The position numbers and the translations under genes are program-made. A stretch of DNA of 12,772 nt from CAZWVM01 sp964637705 (GTDB taxonomy: Bacteria; UBA8481), in assembly GCA_964637705.1 (NCBI GenBank), contig CAZWVM010000101.1:1-12772 (forward strand). Direction: 5' to 3'. Every line of letters begins with the position of its first letter. Within the stretch, counting starts at the first letter, position 1. This document shows, one piece after another, positions 6,240 through 12,687 of this stretch. Under the pieces are notes generated by a model. It was not told the origin of the DNA, did no database searches, and worked only from the letters and a program-made list of their open reading frames with translations.

Positions 6240-7253
6240 CTAGCGGTGGATCATCGTGCGCTCCTCGACACCGGCCTTCGGCGTCTCGATGCCGAGCGCC
6301 GGGAAAATCGTCTTCAGGTATTGTGCCAACGTCACGAAGGTCGGGCCGTAGCCCTTTCCGTAGATCGCGCGCTCCAGGTCGACGGCCAATTCCGTCGTCT
6401 GGCCATACCTCCGTCCGGCCTCGGGTTGCAGGCACCTCGCCACGATCTCGTCGACCTCCGGCGGGACCCCGTCGCGCAGCGAACTCGGCCGCGCCGGAAG
6501 GCTTGCCCGGTCCGGAAGGCGGCTCGTCAGCATCTCGAAGAGAAGGATGCCGAGGCTGAAGAGGTCCGCGCGGAAATCGACGTCGCCCGTCTCGAACTGC
6601 TCCGGGGCCATGTACCGCTTCTTGCCCACCACGTAGTCGCGCGTGTGAGGATCGTGGTGGAGGGCCTTGGCGATCCCGAAGTCGGAAAGCTTGACCACGC
6701 CCTCGACCGAGAGAAGAACGTTCGTCGGGGAAACATCCCGGTGTACGATGTCCAGGGGCGTCCCGTCCCGGTCCTTCAGCATATGCGCGTACTCGAGCGC
6801 CCGGGCAAGCCTCGAAGCGATGTAGACCGCGATCTCGACCGGCATCTCCTGCGACTCGAAGAGGTGGCGATCGATGAAACTGCGCAGGCTCACGCCCCGG
6901 ACGTACTCCATCGCGATGAAGCCCGACAACCCGGCCTGCCCGCCTCCGGCCGTGCCGAGAAGATAGATCTGGACGATGTGGGTGTGGATGAGGTTCGAGA
7001 CGAGCTTGGCCTCGTTCACGAGTCGCGTCAGAAAGTCCATCTCGCGCGCGGCCGTCAGCGATGGCTCCTCCAGCCCCGGCCCGTGCAGGAACTCCGAGCG
7101 CACCACCTTCAGGGCGATGCGCTTCTCGAAGCCGCTCGCGCCGTGCAGGATCGCCTCGTAAACCTCCCCCATCCCGCCCTCCGCGATCTTCTCCGTGATC
7201 GTCATGTCGAAGACCGGGCTCAGGCGGTCGCCGGGCTTCAGGAGGTCCGTCAC
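6240..7253 (-). CDS. Hanks-type Ser/Thr protein kinase, cytosolic
   Basis: 337 residues from GTG 7253, which shares GTGA with the FHA-GAF stop and has SD GGGGAG (plus 7262-7267) eight bases upstream. All key catalytic elements are present: glycine loop AEGGMGEVYEA (24-34), ATP lysine in ALKV (K49), helix-C glutamate E81, catalytic loop HRDVSPTN (171-178, D173), DFG (191-193) and APE (216-218). An active kinase is therefore expected. Unlike PknB-type receptors it has no transmembrane helix and no extracellular domain. About 40 residues after the kinase fold (from ~296) form a short tail that ends in the charged ERTMIHR. The activation segment contains T205 and other possible autophosphorylation sites. 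The upstream gene encodes an FHA phosphothreonine reader, the natural candidate for its substrate or partner. Confidence 0.93.
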   Translation of the reverse strand: MTDLLKPGDRLSPVFDMTITEKIAEGGMGEVYEAILHGASGFEKRIALKVVRSEFLHGPGLEEPSLTAAREMDFLTRLVNEAKLVSNLIHTHIVQIYLLGTAGGGQAGLSGFIAMEYVRGVSLRSFIDRHLFESQEMPVEIAVYIASRLARALEYAHMLKDRDGTPLDIVHRDVSPTNVLLSVEGVVKLSDFGIAKALHHDPHTRDYVVGKKRYMAPEQFETGDVDFRADLFSLGILLFEMLTSRLPDRASLPARPSSLRDGVPPEVDEIVARCLQPEAGRRYGQTTELAVDLERAIYGKGYGPTFVTLAQYLKTIFPALGIETPKAGVEERTMIHR

Positions 7254-8215
7254 GCGGGCTTCTCCCCGTCGAGGATGATCGCGAGGGCGACGAGGTTGCC
7301 GATGAGCGCGAGGAAGCTCAGGTCCGCCTCCGAGAAGACCGCGGCCTTTTCCTGGGTGCACGCATACAGCACGCCGAGGAACCGACCGCGGGCGGAGATC
7401 GGGGCGGCGACGACGGAGCCGAGACGGTTCTCGATGATCGAGTCGCCGGAGGAGAAACGCGGGTCGAGGACGGCGTTCTCCGTCACGATCGCCTCGCCCG
7501 TCCTGATGATGTGCTGGCAGATCGTGCGCGAGACCACCACGCCCCCGGCGGCGCCCTCCTTGACGCGCGAGACGGTCGGATCGAGGGCGCGCTTCTCCTC
7601 GTCCCACCTCAGGATCGCCGCCCGGTCGATGGGATAGACCTGGATCAGCCCGGCCAGCATGACCTTGAAGGAGTCGGCAGCCGACCCCTCCATCGTCAGG
7701 AGCCGCGCGATCTCGGCCACCAGAGCGAGCCGCTGCTGCGAAGCCGTGGAGACGACCGCCTGCCCGGCGGCGGCCGCCGCGCCCAGCCGCGACAGGATCG
7801 CCGATTTTTCGTCGTGCCGGGCTTCGGCGGACGGTCCGGCCGGCTTCGAGGGCGAGGAGAAGGACTTCAGGATCGAAAGCTGGCGCATCCCGGTGTCCTC
7901 GTCGACCGAAACCTCCTCAACCTTCAGGAACTCCACGATCGTCTCCCCGACCTTGATCCGGTCGCCGTCACCTGCCACCGCGCGGGTGATCTTGCGGCCG
8001 TTCAGGAGGGTTCCGTTGGTGGACCCGAGGTCGGAGACGCGGAAGCTGTTCTCGTCGCAGGCGTCGATCTGGCAGTGCTTGCGAGAGGCCTGGGGATCGT
8101 CGATGGGGATCGGAAGAGTCTCGTCGCGGCCAAGCACCACGGGTAGGTTGGCCAGCGTGTGGACCTTGGCCCGGCCTCGCCGATCGGTGATCCGGAGGTT
8201 CCAGTTCTTCCCCAT
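7250..8215 (-). CDS. FHA - GAF domain fusion protein
   Basis: 321 residues from ATG 8215, first gene of the minus-strand run. The N-terminal FHA domain (~7-97) has the standard phosphothreonine-binding residues: GR (29-30), ASRKH (43-47) and SDLGSTNGTLLNG (61-73). A linker follows (~100-160), with VDEDTGMRQ and then Ser/Lys- and Ala-rich stretches. A C-terminal GAF domain (~165-315) is recognisable from CQHIIRTGEAIVTENAVLDPRF-type sequence and SVVAAPISARGRFLGVLY (267-284). There is no output enzyme or DNA-binding domain. FHA proteins next to Hanks kinases usually read the kinase's phosphothreonines, and the GTGA overlap with the kinase gene supports partnership. GAF may sense a ligand or dimerise. 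A weak SD (AGGA, eight bases upstream) is present, but a -10-like box six bases from the ATG makes a leaderless start equally possible. Confidence 0.9.
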   Translation of the reverse strand: MGKNWNLRITDRRGRAKVHTLANLPVVLGRDETLPIPIDDPQASRKHCQIDACDENSFRVSDLGSTNGTLLNGRKITRAVAGDGDRIKVGETIVEFLKVEEVSVDEDTGMRQLSILKSFSSPSKPAGPSAEARHDEKSAILSRLGAAAAAGQAVVSTASQQRLALVAEIARLLTMEGSAADSFKVMLAGLIQVYPIDRAAILRWDEEKRALDPTVSRVKEGAAGGVVVSRTICQHIIRTGEAIVTENAVLDPRFSSGDSIIENRLGSVVAAPISARGRFLGVLYACTQEKAAVFSEADLSFLALIGNLVALAIILDGEKPA

Positions 8216-8219
8216 GACC

Positions 8220-8232
8220 CTATCCTAGATAG
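8220..8232. repeat. Short perfect inverted repeat CTATC-CTA-GATAG
   Basis: Five-base perfect arms with a three-base centre, lying over the -10 region of the candidate minus-strand promoter and close to the FHA-GAF start codon. This position would suit an operator, but it is short and occurs in AT-richer DNA, so chance is possible. Confidence 0.3.
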
Positions 8233-8250
8233 CTCCATAGTAATTGGCAA
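8222..8250 (-). promoter_or_regulatory. Candidate promoter of the seven-gene minus-strand operon
   Basis: On the minus strand, TTGCCA (plus 8250-8245, 5/6 to TTGACA) is followed by a 17-base spacer and TAGGAT (8227-8222, 4/6 to TATAAT and a TANNNT match). Six bases then lead to ATG 8215. The predicted transcription start falls at or within a base or two of the start codon. The -35 box overlaps that of the divergent proS promoter, and the -10 lies inside the palindrome 8220-8232. Pattern match only. Confidence 0.5.
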
Positions 8251-8272
8251 CACCGAAGCACGACGATAAACT
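8244..8272 (+). promoter_or_regulatory. Candidate proS promoter, possibly leaderless
   Basis: TTGGCA (8244-8249, 5/6 to TTGACA), a 17-base spacer and TAAACT (8267-8272, 4/6 to TATAAT and a TANNNT match) lie seven bases before ATG 8280. There is no SD before that ATG. The predicted +1 is at or next to the A of the start codon. Its -35 bases are shared with the divergent promoter 8222-8250. Pattern match only. Confidence 0.5.
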
Positions 8273-8279
8273 GCGGATT

Positions 8280-9983
8280 ATGAGCCTGACACGTCTATCG
8301 CAGTATTTCGCCCCGACGCTTCGTGAAGACCCGGCCGACGCCGAGTTTCCCTCCCATCGGCTCCTGCTGCGCGCGGGCTTCATCCGCTCCGTCGGCGCGG
8401 GCATCTACTCGCTCATGCCTCTCGGTTGGCGCGTCATCCAGAAGATCGAGGAGATCCTCAGGCAGGAGATGAACCGCGTGGGCGGGCAGGAAGTCCTGCT
8501 GCCCGTGACGCAGCCGGCCGAGCTCTGGCGCGAATCGGGACGCTGGGACCAGGTCGGCTCCGAGATGCTCCGTTTCCGCGACCGCGCCGAGCGGGACATG
8601 TGCCTCGCCATGACCCACGAGGAGACGATCGTCCATCTCGTGCGCGGATACATCCGCTCCTACCGCCAGCTCCCCGTCATGCTCTACCAGATCCAGACGA
8701 AGTTCCGGGACGAGCCGAGGGCGCGCGGCGGCCTCATCCGGGTGCGCGAGTTCACGATGAAGGACGCCTACTCGTTCCACGAGAGCGAGGAGAGCCTCGA
8801 GGAGTGGTATCGGAAGCTCTACGACGCCTACGAGAGGATTTTTTCGCGCTGCGGGCTCCAATACAGGATCGTCGAATCCGACCCCGGGATGATGGGCGGA
8901 AAGGTCGCCCACGAGTTCATCGCGGTCTCGGACTACGGCGAGGACACGGTCATCTCGTGCCCCGCCTGCTCCTACTCCGCCAACCGCCAGGTGGCCCGGT
9001 TCCGCCGGGACCCGGCCTCGGACGAGGCTCCCCTGCCGCTGGAGGAAGTCGCGACGCCCGGGAAGACCTCCATCGAGGACGTCGCGGCCTTCCTCGGCGT
9101 TTCCCCGTCCCTGACCGCCAAGGCCGTCTTCTACCACGGCGAGAAGCGGGGGCTCATCTTCGCCGTCCTCCGCGGCGACTACGAGATCAACGAGGCCCTG
9201 CTCGGGCGGGCCTGCGGCGAGAGCGCAATCCGACCGGCACACCCGGAGGAGATCAAGGCTTCCGGCGCCGTCGCCGGCTATGCCTCTCCGAGGGGCGTCT
9301 CGAAGGCCTTCATCGTGGCCGACACCTCCGTCGAAAACGCCCGCAACCTCGTCTCCGGCGCCAACCGCGAGGGATTCCACGTGAGGAATTTCAACCTCGG
9401 ACGCGACGCGAAGGCCGACCTCGTCGCCGAGATCGCCAGCGCGGACTCCGGGTGCGCCTGCGTCGCGTGCGGCCGGCCGCTCGAGGCGAAGCGCGGCATC
9501 GAGGTCGGCAACATCTTCAAGCTCGGCACCCGCTACTCCGCCGCGATGCAGGCCCTCTACCAGGACCGCGACGGGCAGGAGAAGCCCTTCATCATGGGCT
9601 GCTACGGCATCGGGTCGGGTCGCCTCATGGCGACGATCGTCGAGCAGAGCCACGACAAGGACGGGATCGTCTGGCCGGAGACCGTGGCGCCCTTCGACGT
9701 CCACGTCGTGCTGGCCAGCGACAAGGCCGAGGCGGCTCTCGAGGAGATCGGCGCGCAGATCGAGGCCGCCGGCTGCGAGGCGCTCGTCGATGACCGCGAT
9801 ATGCGCCCGGGTGTCAAGTTCAAGGATGCCGACCTGTATGGCATCCCGAAGCGCATCGTCGCCGGGCGCAAGATCGAGCAGGGTATCGTGGAACTCAAGG
9901 ACCGCCGCACCGGCGCCGTCGAGGAGATCCCGGTGGCCGAGCTCGTCGGCTGCCTCGCGCGCGGCGGACGCGCGCGCCGGTAG
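8280..9983 (+). CDS. proS: Prolyl-tRNA synthetase, bacterial type with YbaK-like editing insertion
   Basis: 567 residues from ATG 8280, close to the ~570 of E. coli ProS. It charges tRNA-Pro with proline in the cytoplasm. Class II motifs are visible: motif 1 region RAGFIRSVGAGIYSLMPLG (31-49), THEET (112-116), motif 2 FRDEPRARGGLIRVREFTMKD (142-162) and motif 3 GCYGIGSGRLMA (440-451). The long insert between motifs 2 and 3 (~220-400) is the bacterial INS editing domain that removes mischarged alanine (SLTAKAVFY, FAVLRGDYEINE). It is bracketed by two CxxC pairs (CPAC 227-230, CVAC 394-397) and RGIEVGNIFKLGTRYS (405-420). The C-terminal anticodon-binding domain includes DDRDMRPGVKFKDADLYGIP (504-523). 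ATG 8280 fits the family N-terminus (LSQYFAPTLRE); TTG 8244 would add 12 unrelated residues overlapping the promoter. Divergent from the signalling operon. Confidence 0.97.
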   Translation: MSLTRLSQYFAPTLREDPADAEFPSHRLLLRAGFIRSVGAGIYSLMPLGWRVIQKIEEILRQEMNRVGGQEVLLPVTQPAELWRESGRWDQVGSEMLRFRDRAERDMCLAMTHEETIVHLVRGYIRSYRQLPVMLYQIQTKFRDEPRARGGLIRVREFTMKDAYSFHESEESLEEWYRKLYDAYERIFSRCGLQYRIVESDPGMMGGKVAHEFIAVSDYGEDTVISCPACSYSANRQVARFRRDPASDEAPLPLEEVATPGKTSIEDVAAFLGVSPSLTAKAVFYHGEKRGLIFAVLRGDYEINEALLGRACGESAIRPAHPEEIKASGAVAGYASPRGVSKAFIVADTSVENARNLVSGANREGFHVRNFNLGRDAKADLVAEIASADSGCACVACGRPLEAKRGIEVGNIFKLGTRYSAAMQALYQDRDGQEKPFIMGCYGIGSGRLMATIVEQSHDKDGIVWPETVAPFDVHVVLASDKAEAALEEIGAQIEAAGCEALVDDRDMRPGVKFKDADLYGIPKRIVAGRKIEQGIVELKDRRTGAVEEIPVAELVGCLARGGRARR

Positions 9984-9996
9984 GATCGGCGCGGCC

Positions 9997-10992
9997 GTGA
10001 GAAAGCTCGCGGTCGACCTGCGCGAGTTGCGGAGACCCGGAACGGGAATCGGCCGTTGGATCTCCAACGCCCTCGACGCGAAGCGGGCCCTGGCTCCCGA
10101 CATCCGCGTCCTCGGCCTGGGCGGCTACCGCGAGGGCGTGGACGTCGCGCTCGACGCGCCCGCCGGACCCTGGATCGGCGCGCGGCTCAACCGGATGCTC
10201 GAGCGCGAGAAGGCCGGCCTCTGGCTATCACCGTATTTCAAGATCCCGCCGGGTCTCGGGATCCCCGCCCTCGCCACCGTCCACGACACGATCCCCGCCA
10301 CGATCCTCCATCGCCGGCTCGCCTTCACCTGGCGCCTCAGGATGACCCTGAAGGCGGCCGCGGGAATCGTCACGGTTTCCGAGGCGTCCCGCCGCGATCT
10401 CATCGAGAACTGGGGCGTCGCGCCCGAGCGCATCGTCCTCGCGCTCAATTCCGCGGGCCGCGTCTTCACACCGGCACCCGCGCCCGATGACAGGCGCGCC
10501 CTCGCCGACCTCGGCCTCGAACCGCGGAGCTTCTTTCTCGTCGTCTCCGACGACCGGCCGCACAAGAACCTCGAGACCCTGATCCAGGCCTTCTCGGGTC
10601 GCTCGATGCCTCCCGTCGTCGTCGCCGGCACGAGGAGAGAGGACCTGCCCGCGCCGTTCATCCGGATGCCGGACGTGAACGACCGGCGCCTGGCGGCGCT
10701 CTATCGGAACGCGCGCGCCCTGCTTCACCCGGCCCTCATGGAGGGTTTCGGCCTGCCGGCGCTGGAGGCCATGGCCTGCGGATCCGCCGTCATCCTCGCG
10801 GATATACCTTCGCTTCGGGAGATCGCGGGGGACCTGGCCCGCTACGTGGAACCGAGGGATGTCCAAGGCTGGCGAGCGGCCGTCGCGGATCCGCCTGCGG
10901 CCGGCGGGGTGCTGGAACGTGCCGCGCTCTTCGGGGGGGAGAGAACCTATTACGCGCTGTGGGAGGAGATCCGCAGGAGGCTCGAGGCGTGA
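9997..10992 (+). CDS. GT4-family glycosyltransferase (mannosyltransferase-like)
   Basis: 331 residues from GTG 9997, 13 bases after proS. The N-terminal half starts VRKLAVDLRELRRPGTGIGRW, with the R-x-G-x-G-I-G-R-W acceptor-side loop of GT4 enzymes. It also contains HDTIPATI (96-103) and VSEASRRDL (127-135). The C-terminal half has SDDRPHKNLETLIQAF (184-199) and the E-x7-E donor motif EGFGLPALE (249-257). This combination is typical of retaining mannosyl- or rhamnosyltransferases of O-antigen and exopolysaccharide clusters, but the sugar cannot be assigned. There are no membrane segments. An in-frame extension back to 9790 reads proS in the wrong frame and is rejected. The SD is weak (AGGA, 11 bases upstream), so translation may depend on reinitiation after proS. 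Its stop overlaps the next glycosyltransferase start. Confidence 0.88.
   Translation: MRKLAVDLRELRRPGTGIGRWISNALDAKRALAPDIRVLGLGGYREGVDVALDAPAGPWIGARLNRMLEREKAGLWLSPYFKIPPGLGIPALATVHDTIPATILHRRLAFTWRLRMTLKAAAGIVTVSEASRRDLIENWGVAPERIVLALNSAGRVFTPAPAPDDRRALADLGLEPRSFFLVVSDDRPHKNLETLIQAFSGRSMPPVVVAGTRREDLPAPFIRMPDVNDRRLAALYRNARALLHPALMEGFGLPALEAMACGSAVILADIPSLREIAGDLARYVEPRDVQGWRAAVADPPAAGGVLERAALFGGERTYYALWEEIRRRLEA
10975..10980 (+). promoter_or_regulatory. Shine-Dalgarno AGGAGG for the second plus-strand glycosyltransferase
   Basis: Perfect AGGAGG eight bases before GTG 10989. It selects this GTG, which shares GTGA with the preceding stop, over in-frame upstream codons lying inside the previous gene. 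Confidence 0.7.
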
Positions 10993-12134
10993 CGGGGGTC
11001 CCCCTCGTTCTCCACGTTCACACCCTTCCCTGGGTCTCCGGCAGCGGTCTCAACACCTTCCTCTCGATGAAGCACCTCGATCCTTCCCGCTTCCGGACGG
11101 CGCTCGCCTGCTCGCCCGGCGGACGCCTCGAGAATCTCGTGCGCGAGAACGGATTTCCCTTTCATCCCGTGCCCCATCTCGTCCAGCCCGTCTCGCTTCT
11201 CTCGGACATGCGGGCGCTCTTCGAACTCCGCCGGCTCTTCGCGCGCCTGCGGCCCGCGATCGTCCATACGCACAATTCCAAGGCGGGCTTCCTCGGAAGG
11301 CTCGCCGCGCGCCGGACGCCGGGAGTCAAGGTCGTGCACACCGTTCACGGCTTCGCCTTTCACGACCGGGAATCGACCGCGAGAAAGGCCCTCTTCCGCT
11401 TCCTCGAGCGGCGCGCCTTCCCCTGGGCCGATGCGACCGTGGCGATCTCGAACCGCCTCGCGGAGTGGGGCGCGTCCGAGGGCATCGGGCGCCTTGCGGA
11501 ATACCGGATCGTCTGGTCGGGCATCGAATCGGAGCGATTCCGCGACGCGGACCGGGAGGAGGGGCGCCGGCGGCTGGGGCTCTCTCCCGCGGACATGGCC
11601 GTCGGCCTCGTCGCCAAGCTCTGGGAAGGCAAGGGACACTCCTTCCTCGTCGACGTCATGGCGCCGCTCCTGTCGGAATCGGTCAAGCTGGTCTTCATCG
11701 GGGAGGGCCCCCTCGAGAACGCGTTGCGGCGCCGCGCGGAGGCGCTCGGTCCGGCAGGGCGTTCCATCGTCTTCGCGGGCTTCCATGCCGATCCCGCTCC
11801 CGTCACGAAGGCGCTGGATGTCGCGACGCTGCCCTCCGAGTTCGAAGGGATGGGCCGGGTGCTCCTCGAGGCCCAGGCCGCGGGCGTGCCGGTCGTGGCG
11901 AACCGGGTCGGCGGGATGGTCGACGTGGTCGGAGACGGAGGGGTCCTGGTCGATCGCGGCGACGTCGGTTCGTGGCGCGCGGCGATCGACGCCTTCATCC
12001 GTGATCCCGGCCTGAGGAGGCGGACGGGCAAGGCCGGGGTGCGCTTCGTCGACGAGCGGTTCTCGGCGCGCGCGATGGGCCGGGCGCTCGAGACGGTCTA
12101 CGGGGACGTCCTCGGAAGGGAGACGCGGCGATGA
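10989..12134 (+). CDS. GT4-family glycosyltransferase (capsule/exopolysaccharide type)
   Basis: 381 residues from GTG 10989, overlapping the previous stop by four bases and preceded by AGGAGG. Beginning at residue 5 the N-terminal half reads PLVLHVHTLPWVSGSG, and includes HTHNSKAGFLGRLAAR (93-108) and VVHTVHGFAFH (115-125). Both are characteristic of GT4 enzymes building capsular and extracellular polysaccharide. The C-terminal half shows GLVAKLWEGKGHSFLVD (206-222), LVFIGEGPLEN (234-244) and the E-x7-E motif EGMGRVLLE (286-294). Family knowledge predicts a retaining transfer from a nucleotide sugar to a lipid-linked glycan at the cytoplasmic face of the membrane; substrates are unknown. It lies between another GT4 gene and a methyltransferase gene, with 4-base overlaps on both sides, so the three were probably kept as one unit. 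Confidence 0.9.
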   Translation: MTGVPLVLHVHTLPWVSGSGLNTFLSMKHLDPSRFRTALACSPGGRLENLVRENGFPFHPVPHLVQPVSLLSDMRALFELRRLFARLRPAIVHTHNSKAGFLGRLAARRTPGVKVVHTVHGFAFHDRESTARKALFRFLERRAFPWADATVAISNRLAEWGASEGIGRLAEYRIVWSGIESERFRDADREEGRRRLGLSPADMAVGLVAKLWEGKGHSFLVDVMAPLLSESVKLVFIGEGPLENALRRRAEALGPAGRSIVFAGFHADPAPVTKALDVATLPSEFEGMGRVLLEAQAAGVPVVANRVGGMVDVVGDGGVLVDRGDVGSWRAAIDAFIRDPGLRRRTGKAGVRFVDERFSARAMGRALETVYGDVLGRETRR

Positions 12135-12631
12135 AGGCGGTGAACCTGGACCTCGGGTGCGGTCGGAAAAAGCGTGAAGGTTACGTCGGCATCGACGTCG
12201 CCTCCTCGAGTCGGGCCGATCTCCTGGCCGACCTACGCCGCGGCATCCCCCTGCACGGCGACTCCTGCGAGCGCGTGCTCTGCGACAACCTGCTCGAGCA
12301 CATGCCGGACCTGGTCGGGATCATGAACGAGATCTGGCGCGTCTGCCGCGACGGTGCGCTCGTCGAGGTCATCGTCCCCTACTACACCTCGATCGGCGCC
12401 TTCCAGGACCCCACTCACGTGCGGTACTTCACGGAGAAGACGTTTCTCTATTTCACCCAGACCCTCCCCTACGACTACGGATTTCGCGGGAAGTTCACGA
12501 TCGAGTCCGTGACGCTCGATCCGAACCCGGAATTCGCGCGCGAGGTCGGGGGCGTTCCCTTCGATATCGCCCGGAAGTATTTCATGAACGCGGTCAACAA
12601 CATGATCGCGATCCTCAAGGCCGTGAAGTAG
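12131..12631 (+). CDS. Class I SAM-dependent methyltransferase, small (glycan-cluster type)
   Basis: 166 residues from ATG 12131, sharing ATGA with the preceding stop; SD AAGGGAG (12116-12122) lies eight bases upstream. The SAM-binding motif I is at the very N-terminus (NLDLGCGRKKREGYVGIDV, 5-23, with DLGCG 7-11 and acidic D22). It is followed by CDNLLEHMPD (51-60, motif II/III region) and GALVEVIVPYY. The phrase FQDPTHVRYFTEKTF (91-105) is typical of a family of short methyltransferases found among polysaccharide genes. The protein is short for a class I fold (usually over 200 residues), and the C-terminal part is compact. O-methylation of a sugar is the likely role given two glycosyltransferases directly upstream, but the substrate is inferred from context only. 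Confidence 0.85.
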   Translation: MKAVNLDLGCGRKKREGYVGIDVASSSRADLLADLRRGIPLHGDSCERVLCDNLLEHMPDLVGIMNEIWRVCRDGALVEVIVPYYTSIGAFQDPTHVRYFTEKTFLYFTQTLPYDYGFRGKFTIESVTLDPNPEFAREVGGVPFDIARKYFMNAVNNMIAILKAVK

Positions 12632-12652
12632 CCTCCGCACCGCGCAGAATCG

Positions 12653-12681
12653 TTGCATCCGCCGCCCCGAATTGAGAGACT
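12653..12681 (+). promoter_or_regulatory. Weak promoter-like pair before the last, partial gene
   Basis: TTGCAT (3/6), a 17-base spacer and GAGACT (3/6) lie six bases before ATG 12688, the same spacing as the other candidate leaderless promoters. The hexamers match poorly, so this alone is close to chance. Confidence 0.15.
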
Positions 12682-12687
12682 GGCCTC

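Noticed and set aside
5610..7637. 675-codon open frame on the plus strand, antisense to the GYF-PilZ and kinase genes
   Set aside because: It is a by-product of GC-rich codons on the opposite strand. Its product is low-complexity in R, D, L and H with no domain, while the opposite strand carries clear kinase and PilZ motifs.
2105..8215. The signalling operon as an antiphage defence system
   Set aside because: It contains no nuclease, pore-former, NADase, protease or other recognised effector, and no mobile-element context; kinase plus FHA alone does not support it.
8244..8279. TTG 8244 as the proS start
   Set aside because: It adds 12 residues unlike any ProS N-terminus and would place the start within the promoter boxes; ATG 8280 fits the family.
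9981..9986. TAGGAT at the proS stop as a -10 box for the first plus-strand glycosyltransferase
   Set aside because: There is no -35-like sequence 16-18 bases upstream (all GC-rich coding DNA), and the distance to GTG 9997 differs from the other candidates.
8295..10103. 602-codon open frame antisense to proS
   Set aside because: Mirror of proS codon bias; no recognisable motif and no SD. The plus strand is unmistakably prolyl-tRNA synthetase.
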